Source: an uncultured Azospirillum sp. | GTDB lineage: Bacteria > Pseudomonadota > Alphaproteobacteria > Azospirillales > Azospirillaceae | Length of the DNA: 13,439 bases | Assembly (NCBI RefSeq): GCF_946480385.1 | Contig: NZ_CAMLJP010000147.1 | Coordinates: forward strand, 1-13,439 | Reading direction: 5' to 3' | Shown here: piece after piece, positions 8,588-13,439 of the stretch | Layout: each line of letters begins with the position of its first letter | Numbering within the stretch: position 1 is the stretch's first letter | The notes under the pieces: model-generated | Databases searched by the model: none | What the model was told of the DNA's origin: nothing | Seen by the model: only the letters and a program-made list of their open reading frames with translations | Made by a program: the position numbers and the translations under genes

Positions 8588-9557
8588 GCGTCAGCACCAG
8601 GGCACCGCTGGTGCCGCGTCCTTCCAGTGCGCGATGGGCCTCGGCGGCGGCGTCCAGCGGCAGGCAGGTCACCGGGCCGGCGCTCAGCCCCTTGGCGACA
8701 CGGGACAGCACCTCCTCGGCCGCAACACGGTAGGTGGCGAGGTCGGACATGTAGCCGAACACGCTGGGCCGGGCGAGGCAGAGCGAGCGGCGAGGCCCGA
8801 TTTCGGACAGGTCGAGCGGCGAGACCGGGCCGCCGGCCTGACCGACGCTGGCCACCGTGCCGAACAGCCGCACCGCGTCGAAGGTCCGGCGCAACGTATC
8901 GCCGCCGATGCCGTCCACCGCGACGTCGACACCGCGCCCGCCGGTCAGGTCGCGCACCGCGGCGACGAAATCCTCTTCTTGGTAGAGAATGGCGTGGTCG
9001 AGCCCGTGGGCGCGGGCGGTCTCCGCCTTGGCGGCGCTGCCGACGGTGCCGATGACGGTGGCGCCCAGGCTCTTCGCCCATTGGGTCAGCAGCAGACCCA
9101 ACCCGCCGGCGGCGGCATGCACCAGGATCGTGCTACCGGGACCCACCGAACAGACCCGGTTGAGCAGCATGTGCGCGGTGATCCCGCGCAGCATCAGCGA
9201 GGCGGCGGTCACCGGCTCCACGCCGTCGGGCAGGCGTACGGCGCGGTCGGCGGCCAGCAGGCGCGCCTCGGCATAGCCGCCGGCCGGCAGACCGGCCCAG
9301 GCGACGCGGTCGCCGACGGCGAGCCCCTCCACGCCCGACCCGACCGCCTCCACCACGCCTGCGCCTTCGACGCCGAGCGTGGCGGGATATGAGGGCAGCG
9401 GATACAGGCCGGTGCGATGGTAGATGTCGACGAAATTGACCCCGGCGGCCTCATGACGCAGGCGGATTTCCCCGGCACCGGGGGCCGGCAGGTCGAGAAA
9501 GGCGGGCGTCAGCACCTCGGCGCCACCCGGCGCAGTCATCTGAATGGAGCGGATCAT
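8580..9557 (-). CDS. NAD(P)H:quinone oxidoreductase, zinc-free MDR family
   Basis: 325 residues, typical of the QOR/zeta-crystallin branch of the medium-chain dehydrogenase/reductases. The N-terminal GroES-like domain shows GVNFVDIYHRTGLYPLP (39-55) and GVEGAGVVEAVG (62-73). The Rossmann domain shows the nucleotide-binding AAAGGLG motif (148-154). The zinc-binding cysteine set of alcohol dehydrogenases is absent, as expected for this branch. It probably reduces quinones or activated alkenes in the cytosol with NADPH. The ATG at 9557 is preceded by GGAGA at a good distance; the open frame up to 9764 runs into the LysR gene and is not used. It is divergent from that LysR gene, its likely regulator, and its TGA overlaps the end of the acetyltransferase gene. 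Confidence 0.93.
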   Translation of the reverse strand: MIRSIQMTAPGGAEVLTPAFLDLPAPGAGEIRLRHEAAGVNFVDIYHRTGLYPLPSYPATLGVEGAGVVEAVGSGVEGLAVGDRVAWAGLPAGGYAEARLLAADRAVRLPDGVEPVTAASLMLRGITAHMLLNRVCSVGPGSTILVHAAAGGLGLLLTQWAKSLGATVIGTVGSAAKAETARAHGLDHAILYQEEDFVAAVRDLTGGRGVDVAVDGIGGDTLRRTFDAVRLFGTVASVGQAGGPVSPLDLSEIGPRRSLCLARPSVFGYMSDLATYRVAAEEVLSRVAKGLSAGPVTCLPLDAAAEAHRALEGRGTSGALVLTPN

Positions 9558-9571
9558 AGCGGCTGTCTCCG

Positions 9572-9584
9572 TCGATCGTTGCGA
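9572..9584. promoter_or_regulatory. Candidate LysR box between qor-type and lysR genes
   Basis: TCG-N7-CGA has the T-N11-A geometry with inverted arms typical of LysR-family sites. It lies 15-27 bases upstream of the oxidoreductase ATG, in the 115-bp divergent region, and contains a smaller ATCG-TTG-CGAT repeat (9575-9585). Short symmetries like this arise by chance, so support is modest. Confidence 0.3.
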
Positions 9585-9672
9585 TGGAGCGGAGGTTAAT
9601 CTGTGGTGCTGCGCGCAGGAATTCGGCATGATCGCGCACTGCCTGGGTGTTTTTGCGCAGAGTAGGTGGCTG

Positions 9673-10548
9673 ATGAACTGGGATGATCTGCGCGTCTTCC
9701 TGGCGCTGGCGGACAGCGGCAGCCTGTCGGCGACGGCGCGGCGGCTGGGGGTGGACCATTCCACCGTCGCCCGCCGGGTGGCGGCGCTGGAAGCCGATCT
9801 GGGCGTGCGCCTGTTCGACCGGCTGCCGCGCGGCTACGCTCCGACGGTGGAGGGGGAGGAGTTCGCGGCGCTGGCCCGCCGGGTGGAGGATTGCGTGCTG
9901 GCGGTGGAACGCCATGCCCGCGGCCAGCCGGGCGAGCCGGCCGGCACGGTGCGCCTGTCGGCCCCGCCGGCCTTCGCCAGCCATTTCCTCGCCCCGCGAT
10001 TGGCCGGGCTGCGGCGGACGCTGCCGAAGCTGGTGGTGGAGCTGGTGGGCGATGCCCGCGCGGTCAGCCTGACCCGGCGGGAGGCCGACCTCGCCCTGCG
10101 CCTGCAGCGGCCGGAGGACGAGGGGCTGGTGGCACGCCGCGTCGGCGCAATGGGCTATGGGCTCTACGCCACGCCGGGCTATCTCAATGGCCGGGACGAG
10201 GCCGGCTGGGAGTTCATCGGCTATGACGAGAGCCTGGACCACGTGCCGCAACAGCGCTGGCTGCGGCAGGTCGCCGGGCGCCGGCCCTTCGTCTTCCGCG
10301 CCAACGACCTGATGAGCCTGCGTGGTGCGGCGGCGGCCGGCGTCGGCATCGCGGCGATTCCGCATTTCCTCGGCCGGTCCGATCCCTCGCTGGTCGCGGT
10401 GATGCCAAACCCCGCTCCCCCGCCGCCGCAGCCGCGCGAGCTGTGGCTGCTGGTGCATGGCGACCTCAGGCGGTCGGCACGGGTGCGGGCGGTGATGGAC
10501 GCGCTGGTGTCGATCATCGCCGACGGGCGGCCGCTGCTGGAGGATTGA
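9673..10548 (+). CDS. LysR-family transcriptional regulator
   Basis: 291 residues. The N-terminal winged helix-turn-helix is clear: MNWDDLRVFLALADSGSLSA, then ARRLGVDHSTVARRVAALEADLGVRLFDR (residues ~22-50). A linker helix and a substrate-binding domain (about 88-290) follow, with the usual GTVRLSAPP start. The form resembles the group that begins NWDDLR and controls nearby oxidoreductases. The ATG at 9673 was chosen because AGGTGG lies just upstream and the family match begins exactly there. It is divergent from the quinone oxidoreductase gene across 115 bp, the classic layout for a LysR regulator and its target. No effector can be named from sequence. No good terminator follows; GCCG-N7-CGGC at about 10557-10571 lacks a proper T-run. 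Confidence 0.92.
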   Translation: MNWDDLRVFLALADSGSLSATARRLGVDHSTVARRVAALEADLGVRLFDRLPRGYAPTVEGEEFAALARRVEDCVLAVERHARGQPGEPAGTVRLSAPPAFASHFLAPRLAGLRRTLPKLVVELVGDARAVSLTRREADLALRLQRPEDEGLVARRVGAMGYGLYATPGYLNGRDEAGWEFIGYDESLDHVPQQRWLRQVAGRRPFVFRANDLMSLRGAAAAGVGIAAIPHFLGRSDPSLVAVMPNPAPPPPQPRELWLLVHGDLRRSARVRAVMDALVSIIADGRPLLED

Positions 10549-10609
10549 GGATGCTGCCGCCGGTGACGGCAAAAATTTCGCGCAAACCGTGGGCATGGCA
10601 AAAAATCTT

Positions 10610-10635
10610 GGAACAGAATCGCAAGTCGTCCCGTT
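10610..10635 (+). promoter_or_regulatory. EcfG-type general stress promoter
   Basis: GGAAC (10610-10614), a 17-base spacer and CGTT (10632-10635) match the alphaproteobacterial EcfG sigma-factor consensus GGAAC-N16/17-CGTT exactly. The transcription start would be near 10642, giving a leader of about 55 bases before the ATG of the small peptide gene at 10698. It is on the correct strand, in intergenic DNA, and followed by a short gene and a terminator. Confidence 0.75.
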
Positions 10636-10697
10636 GATTCGGAAGCATCTGAGAGTTCTGCTCTTGCAACCTGCTGATCCGAATAGGGAGGCGTAGC

Positions 10698-10778
10698 ATG
10701 CCCATTCTTCTCTGGCTTCTGGGTGTTCCGGGAATCATCGTGATCCTTCTTTGGATGACAGGCATTATCGGCTTCTAA
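10698..10778 (+). CDS. Small hydrophobic membrane peptide, 26 residues
   Basis: The peptide begins MPILLWLLGVPGIIVILLW and ends in MTGIIGF: a single hydrophobic segment covering nearly the whole chain with a Gly-Pro kink near residues 9-12 and no charged residue. It should insert in the inner membrane as one helix. A strong GGGAGG ribosome binding site (10686-10691) sits 6 bases before the ATG. An EcfG-type promoter lies about 60 bases upstream and an intrinsic terminator about 50 bases downstream, so it appears to be a complete single-gene unit of the general stress response. The promoter, ribosome binding site and terminator make chance unlikely despite its length. I recognise no named family. 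Its role could be modulation of a membrane protein or of envelope properties under stress; this is a guess. Confidence 0.7.
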   Translation: MPILLWLLGVPGIIVILLWMTGIIGF

Positions 10779-10826
10779 GTCGCCCAGCCTGGCCTCCATC
10801 CACCCAGGTTTGACGATCCCGACACA

Positions 10827-10868
10827 CCAAGGCCTCCGCCGGCACCGCCGCGGGGGCCTTTGGTTTTT
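10827..10868 (+). terminator. Intrinsic terminator after the small peptide gene
   Basis: An 11-bp stem (10829-10839 with 10850-10860, one G-U pair) encloses a loop that can itself form GGC-ACC-GCC, and is followed by TGG and five Ts (10864-10868). It lies about 50 bases after the peptide stop codon and separates that unit from the ars operon. Confidence 0.85.
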
Positions 10869-10910
10869 GGGCTCCGCACATCGTTGGGACGCGCTGTAAC
10901 CGACTGTTAT

Positions 10911-10926
10911 TTCGATTGTCATCGAA
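10911..10926. promoter_or_regulatory. ars operator candidate 1
   Basis: TTCGAT-TGTC-ATCGAA is a perfect 6-4-6 inverted repeat located 72 bases before the arsR start and just upstream of a consensus -35 TTGACA (10933-10938). Its size and AT-rich arms fit the dimeric winged-helix ArsR family, and ArsR proteins usually bind their own promoter. Assignment to ArsR is inferred from position. Confidence 0.6.
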
Positions 10927-10932
10927 CCGTCG

Positions 10933-10938
10933 TTGACA
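10933..10938 (+). promoter_or_regulatory. Probable -35 element of the ars operon
   Basis: TTGACA matches the sigma70 -35 consensus exactly and lies between the two ars palindromes. With a 17-base spacer the -10 would be CATTTC (10956-10961), a poor match, so the exact core promoter is uncertain. Confidence 0.45.
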
Positions 10939-10962
10939 GCACAGGTCGCGGCTGGCATTTCC

Positions 10963-10978
10963 ATGTTTGTCGAAACAT
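10963..10978. promoter_or_regulatory. ars operator candidate 2
   Basis: ATGTTT-GTCG-AAACAT is a second perfect 6-4-6 inverted repeat, 19 bases before arsR and close to the expected transcription start. Its centre is 52 bp from that of candidate 1, about five helical turns. The arms differ from candidate 1, but ATCGAAC occurs at both places (10921-10927 and 10977-10983), so the true site may overlap this palindrome. Confidence 0.5.
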
Positions 10979-10997
10979 CGAACTCAGGGGTGCCGGC

Positions 10998-11396
10998 ATG
11001 GAGAAGAAGGACGTCCTGGCCGGGCTGGCGGCGCTGGCGCAGGAGACGCGGCTGGACATCTTCCGCCTGCTGGTGGAGGCGGGGCCGGAGGGCCGCTCCG
11101 CCGGGGCGATCGCGGAAGCACTGGCGGTCGCGCCGGCCACCCTGTCCTTCCACCTGTCCAACCTGACCCATGCCGGGCTGATCGTGCAGCGGCGCGAGAG
11201 CCGGTCGCTGATCTACTCGGCCGATTTCGACCGGATGACCGGCATCGTCGGCTTCCTGTCGGAAAACTGCTGCGGCCGTTCGGCCAACGCGGGTGCCTGC
11301 GCGCCGCTCTGCGCGCCGACGCCGAGGGCAGCCAACATGTTGACTGAGGAAAATCCCTGCCAAGGAGCGTCCGCAGGGCCGCGCCGCGGCTGCTGA
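10998..11396 (+). CDS. arsR: ArsR-family arsenite-responsive repressor
   Basis: 132 residues. A compact winged helix-turn-helix occupies about 1-80: ALAQETRLDIFRLLVEAGP, then AIAEALAVAPATLSFHLSNLTHAGLI with the recognition helix near 46-57, then the wing QRRESRSLIYS. The ELCVCDL metal site of the E. coli type is missing. Instead, cysteines sit after the last core helix: C91 and C92 (ENCCGRS), C101, C105, then C121 and C132 in the tail. An adjacent pair plus a third cysteine about ten residues on resembles the C-terminal As(III) site described for Acidithiobacillus ferrooxidans ArsR. Arsenite binding should release the promoter. The ATG at 10998 follows AGGGG. It heads the operon, 22 bp before arsC. 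Confidence 0.92.
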   Translation: MEKKDVLAGLAALAQETRLDIFRLLVEAGPEGRSAGAIAEALAVAPATLSFHLSNLTHAGLIVQRRESRSLIYSADFDRMTGIVGFLSENCCGRSANAGACAPLCAPTPRAANMLTEENPCQGASAGPRRGC

Positions 11397-11418
11397 CCGC
11401 CTGCAAACGGAGCGAAGA

Positions 11419-11949
11419 ATGGTCGAGCATCGCGTCTACAACGTGCTGTTCCTGTGCACGCACAACAGCGCCCGCAGCGTCATGGCCGAATGCCTGCTGA
11501 ACCGGGAGGGCAAGGGCCGCTTCCGCGGCTTCAGCGCCGGCAGCCAACCGTCCGGGCGCATCAACCCCCATGTCCGCGACCTGCTGGAGCGGCTGGGCTT
11601 CCCGACGGCGGAGTTGCGGTCGAAGACCTGGGACGAGTTTGCCGCCCCCGGCGCCCCCCACATGGACTTCGTCGTCACCGTCTGCGACAACGCCGCCGGA
11701 GAGGTCTGCCCGGTGTGGCCGGGCCAGCCGATCAGCGCCCATTGGGGCTTCCCCGACCCGTCCAGCGCCACGGGAACCGATGCGGAGAAGGCCGCCTTCA
11801 CCGCCACGGTGTTCGGGCAAATCCAGCGCCGCATCCAGGCCTTCGCAGCCCTGCCCATCGCGTCGCTCGACCGCATGGCGCTGAAGCGGAAAATGGACGA
11901 CATGGCGCGGGCCGAACCTTCCCTGCAGGGCGAGAGCCATGACCGCTGA
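11419..11949 (+). CDS. arsC: Arsenate reductase, low-molecular-weight phosphatase type
   Basis: 176 residues. Reduces arsenate to arsenite in the cytosol so that it can be exported. The N-terminus VYNVLFLCTHNSARSVMAEC carries the phosphatase P-loop C-X5-R (C13 to R19). The region around 82-116 supplies the second cysteine zone (VTVCDNAAGEVCPVWPG, with C88 and C96) and the aspartate-containing WGFPDPS loop, whose Asp is the likely general acid. The C-terminus is longer than in the ~130-residue thioredoxin-linked enzymes, with a helical segment after 120. The electron donor (thioredoxin or glutathione/glutaredoxin) cannot be settled here. GGAG lies 6 bases before the ATG. The gene follows arsR by 22 bp and overlaps acr3 by 11 bp, so the pump is probably translationally coupled. 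Confidence 0.93.
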   Translation: MVEHRVYNVLFLCTHNSARSVMAECLLNREGKGRFRGFSAGSQPSGRINPHVRDLLERLGFPTAELRSKTWDEFAAPGAPHMDFVVTVCDNAAGEVCPVWPGQPISAHWGFPDPSSATGTDAEKAAFTATVFGQIQRRIQAFAALPIASLDRMALKRKMDDMARAEPSLQGESHDR

Positions 11950-13015
11950 CGTCCACTCCACCGCCCCGGCGGCGCGTCCCGCCATGGGCCTGTTCGAGCG
12001 CTATCTCAGCCTGTGGGTGGCGCTGTGCATCGTCGCCGGCATCGCGCTCGGCCATCTGGTGCCCAGCCTGTTCCAGGCCATCGCGGCAGCGGAGGTCGCC
12101 CAGGTCAACCTGCCGGTGGCTGTGCTGATCTGGCTGATGATCGTGCCGATGCTGTTGAAGATCGACCTCGGCGCGCTGGGACAGGTGCGGGAACATTGGC
12201 GCGGCGTCGGGGTGACGCTGTTCATCAACTGGGCGGTCAAGCCCTTCTCAATGGCGCTGCTCGGCACGCTGTTCATCGGCCATCTGTTCGCCCCGCTGCT
12301 GCCGCAGGAGCAGATTTCCTCCTACATCGCCGGGCTGATCCTGCTGGCGGCGGCGCCCTGTACCGCCATGGTGTTCGTGTGGTCGAACCTGTGCGAGGGC
12401 GAACCACACTACACGCTGAGCCAGGTGGCGCTGAACGACCTCATCATGGTGTTCGCCTTCGCGCCCATCGTCGGGCTGCTGCTGGGCGTGGCGTCGATCA
12501 CCGTGCCGTGGGGGACGCTGCTGCTGTCGGTGCTGCTCTACATCGTCATCCCGGTGGTGGCGGCCCAGTTCTGGCGGCGCAGCCTGCTGGCGGCCGGCGG
12601 CGAGCCGGCGCTGGCGCGCGTGCTCGGCCGGATCCAGCCGGTGTCGCTGCTGGCGCTGCTGACGACGCTGGTGCTGCTGTTCGGTTTCCAGGGGGAACAG
12701 ATCCTGGCGCAGCCGCTGGTCATCGTCCTGCTGGCGGTGCCGATCCTGATCCAGGTCTATTTCAACGCCGGCCTCGCCTATTGGCTGTCGCGCCGGTTCG
12801 GGGTGGCGTGGTGCGTGGCGGCTCCGGCGGCGCTGATCGGCGCCTCCAACTTCTTCGAACTGGCGGTCGCCGCCGCCATCAGCCTGTTCGGGCTCGGCTC
12901 CGGCGCCGCGCTCGCAACCGTGGTCGGCGTGCTGGTCGAAGTGCCGGTCATGCTGTCGGTGGTGCGCATCGTCAAGGCAACCAAGCCGTGGTACGAAGGA
13001 AAAGCGGGGGCATGA
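11939..13015 (+). CDS. acr3: ACR3-family arsenite efflux permease
   Basis: 358 residues with about ten hydrophobic segments after a short hydrophilic N-terminus, typical of the BART-superfamily ACR3 pump. It exports As(III) across the inner membrane. The diagnostic cysteine lies in LAAAPCTAMVFVWS (C141), and the conserved glutamate in GASNFFELAVA (E307); both were shown to be essential in the studied ACR3 protein of Alkaliphilus. Other family marks are LIWLMIVPMLLKID (63-76), NWAVKPFSMALLG (97-109) and the glycine-rich GLGSGAALATVVGVLVEVPVML near the end. The ATG at 11939 lies inside the end of arsC (11-bp overlap), with AGGGCGAG just upstream. No arsB, arsA, arsD or arsH is in the window. 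No clear terminator was found after its stop. Confidence 0.95.
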   Translation: MTADVHSTAPAARPAMGLFERYLSLWVALCIVAGIALGHLVPSLFQAIAAAEVAQVNLPVAVLIWLMIVPMLLKIDLGALGQVREHWRGVGVTLFINWAVKPFSMALLGTLFIGHLFAPLLPQEQISSYIAGLILLAAAPCTAMVFVWSNLCEGEPHYTLSQVALNDLIMVFAFAPIVGLLLGVASITVPWGTLLLSVLLYIVIPVVAAQFWRRSLLAAGGEPALARVLGRIQPVSLLALLTTLVLLFGFQGEQILAQPLVIVLLAVPILIQVYFNAGLAYWLSRRFGVAWCVAAPAALIGASNFFELAVAAAISLFGLGSGAALATVVGVLVEVPVMLSVVRIVKATKPWYEGKAGA

Positions 13016-13104
13016 CATTCGTAAGTTCGTCAGCATCAGTTTGCCGGCATCAATTTGTCAGGCTCTGCTGTGGGTGGCGCTCCGCTTTTCAAGCTTCTGA
13101 CGCC

Positions 13105-13121
13105 ATGTAGTTAAACTACAT
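13105..13121. promoter_or_regulatory. 17-bp palindromic operator, distal copy
   Basis: ATGTAGTT-A-AACTACAT is a perfect 8-1-8 palindrome. A second copy with the same ATGTAG-N5-CTACAT frame lies at 13268-13284. It overlaps the expected -35 region of a promoter whose -10 could be CATAAT at 13132-13137. I cannot name the binding protein. Confidence 0.65.
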
Positions 13122-13131
13122 TACAGAATCC

Positions 13132-13137
13132 CATAAT
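13132..13137 (+). promoter_or_regulatory. Possible -10 element upstream of adhE
   Basis: CATAAT matches five of six bases of the sigma70 -10 consensus, in an AT-rich stretch. The -35 region at 17-base spacing (AGTTAA) is poor and falls inside the distal palindrome, as expected for a regulated promoter. The leader would be about 220 bases. Confidence 0.3.
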
Positions 13138-13206
13138 TTTACAGCGCGATCTGTGGATCAGGGGCGCGAGGCCGATAGAGCCGCTCCTGCATCCGCTTCA
13201 ATTGAC

Positions 13207-13220
13207 ATGATCCAGATCAA
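13207..13220. promoter_or_regulatory. FNR/FixK-type anaerobic regulator box
   Basis: ATGAT-CCAG-ATCAA matches nine of ten bases of the FNR consensus TTGAT-N4-ATCAA. It is nested in a longer inverted repeat, AATTGA-N11-TCAATT (13200-13222). Centred near 13213, a class II arrangement would put the transcription start near 13255, about 110 bases before adhE. AdhE is a fermentative enzyme, so oxygen control fits. Confidence 0.65.
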
Positions 13221-13231
13221 TTCTGGCGGCA

Positions 13232-13246
13232 AGTGGTAGGACCACT
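13232..13246. promoter_or_regulatory. Palindrome downstream of the FNR-like box
   Basis: AGTGGT-AGG-ACCACT is a perfect 6-3-6 inverted repeat, where the core promoter would be if the FNR-like box acts from about -41. It may be another operator. The binder is unknown. Confidence 0.4.
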
Positions 13247-13267
13247 CTTGCGCGGCGGGCAGGCGGG

Positions 13268-13284
13268 ATGTAGGTTTACTACAT
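13268..13284. promoter_or_regulatory. 17-bp palindromic operator, proximal copy
   Basis: ATGTAG-GTTTA-CTACAT has the same six-base arms and same 5-base spacing as 13105-13121; the two centres are 163 bp apart. If transcription starts near 13255, this copy is in the early leader, where a bound protein could block initiation or elongation. Confidence 0.65.
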
Positions 13285-13291
13285 ACCGCAT

Positions 13292-13332
13292 GGAACCGAG
13301 AGATTCGGGGGTTCCGGGCCGGGAAACCGGCC
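13292..13332 (+). promoter_or_regulatory. Two consecutive stem-loops in the adhE leader
   Basis: The first stem pairs GGAACC (13292-13297) with GGTTCC (13310-13315), and an alternative inner pairing CCGA/TCGG is possible. The second is GGCCGG-GAAA-CCGGCC (13317-13332), a 6-bp GC stem capped by a GNRA tetraloop. No T-run follows, so these are not simple terminators. They could stabilise the mRNA or affect translation; the ATG is 32 bases further on. Confidence 0.45.
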
Positions 13333-13364
13333 GCATGGCGACACCCGACGGGAGACGCCCGATC

Positions 13365-13439
13365 ATGGTCACGACCGTTAAAAGCCTTTCCGACCTGAAC
13401 GCCCTGATCGCCCGCGTGAAGGCGGCGCAGGCGCGCTTT
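13365..13439 (+). CDS. adhE: Bifunctional acetaldehyde-CoA/alcohol dehydrogenase AdhE, N-terminal fragment
   Basis: Only the first 25 codons are in the window. They read MVTTVKSLSDLNALIARVKA and then AQARF, closely paralleling the AdhE start recalled from E. coli (VAELNALVERVKKAQREYA). AdhE converts acetyl-CoA to acetaldehyde and then to ethanol with two NADH, regenerating NAD+ during fermentation, and forms long filaments (spirosomes). The ATG follows GGGAGA at 9 bases. An FNR-like box upstream supports an anaerobic role. Because only a short N-terminus is visible, a monofunctional CoA-acylating aldehyde dehydrogenase remains possible. Confidence 0.75.
   Translation, partial: MVTTVKSLSDLNALIARVKAAQARF

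Larger units (their letters stand above)
13016..13364 (+). other. 349-bp control region between acr3 and adhE
   Basis: No gene is supported here. The first ~90 bases hold only a weak 14-bp-spaced direct repeat (GCATCARTTTG at 13033-13043 and 13047-13057) and no convincing terminator for the ars operon. From 13105 on it becomes dense in palindromes and promoter-like elements listed separately, and an AT-rich stretch (about 13105-13142) contrasts with the high-GC surroundings. A GGGAGA ribosome binding site (13350-13355) precedes the adhE ATG. Confidence 0.7.

Noticed and set aside
13012..13110. 32-codon frame starting with an ATGA overlap at the acr3 stop
   Set aside because: The overlap and preceding G-run look like coupling, but its codon third positions are far less GC-rich than those of the neighbours, it has no recognisable features, and it ends inside the palindromic operator.
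12013..13110. 365-residue frame overlapping acr3 in another phase
   Set aside because: Arg/Gly/Ala-rich shadow; the acr3 frame carries the essential Cys and Glu.
13202..13207. TTGACA as a sigma70 -35 box for adhE
   Set aside because: No acceptable -10 lies 16-18 bases downstream, and the bases overlap the FNR-like site, which explains them better.
13235..13251. Sigma54 promoter (GG...GC) in the adhE upstream region
   Set aside because: The spacing between GG and GC is 9 or 13 rather than the required 10 bases.

Overview
The window comes from a high-GC alphaproteobacterium, most likely Azospirillum or a close Rhodospirillales relative. The evidence is strong G/C preference at third codon positions, a HisKA_2-type sensor kinase, a GGAAC-N17-CGTT promoter of the alphaproteobacterial general-stress (EcfG) type, and an AdhE-like start behind an FNR-type box. 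The genus is an inference from protein flavour. No tRNA, rRNA, CRISPR array, insertion sequence or phage gene was seen.

Layout. 1-1695: almost complete groEL (first codons lie outside the window) ending in a strong terminator. 1695-2729 (-): orphan membrane histidine kinase. 2862-4319 (-): amidase-signature hydrolase. 4473-5312 (+): LuxR-type regulator divergent from the amidase. 5352-6692 (-): APC permease resembling the putrescine importer PuuP. These last three may form a small nitrogen/polyamine or amide utilisation locus. 6922-8587 (+): secreted aldose sugar dehydrogenase followed by a GNAT acetyltransferase. 8580-9557 (-): zinc-free quinone oxidoreductase whose end overlaps the acetyltransferase tail to tail, divergent from a LysR regulator (9673-10548, +).

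10610-10868: a compact unit consisting of an EcfG-type promoter, a 26-residue hydrophobic peptide gene with a strong ribosome binding site, and an intrinsic terminator. 10911-13015: arsenic resistance operon arsR-arsC-acr3 preceded by two perfect 16-bp palindromes. The sensor, reductase and efflux pump together convert arsenate to arsenite and export it.

13016-13364: a long, palindrome-rich control region, then the first 25 codons of a probable adhE (13365 to the end). It holds two nearly identical 17-bp palindromes 163 bp apart, an FNR-like box and a further palindrome between them, and two stem-loops in the leader. With the stress-peptide unit, this is the most interesting part of the window. 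Most other genes belong to known families, and no wholly new multi-gene system is evident.
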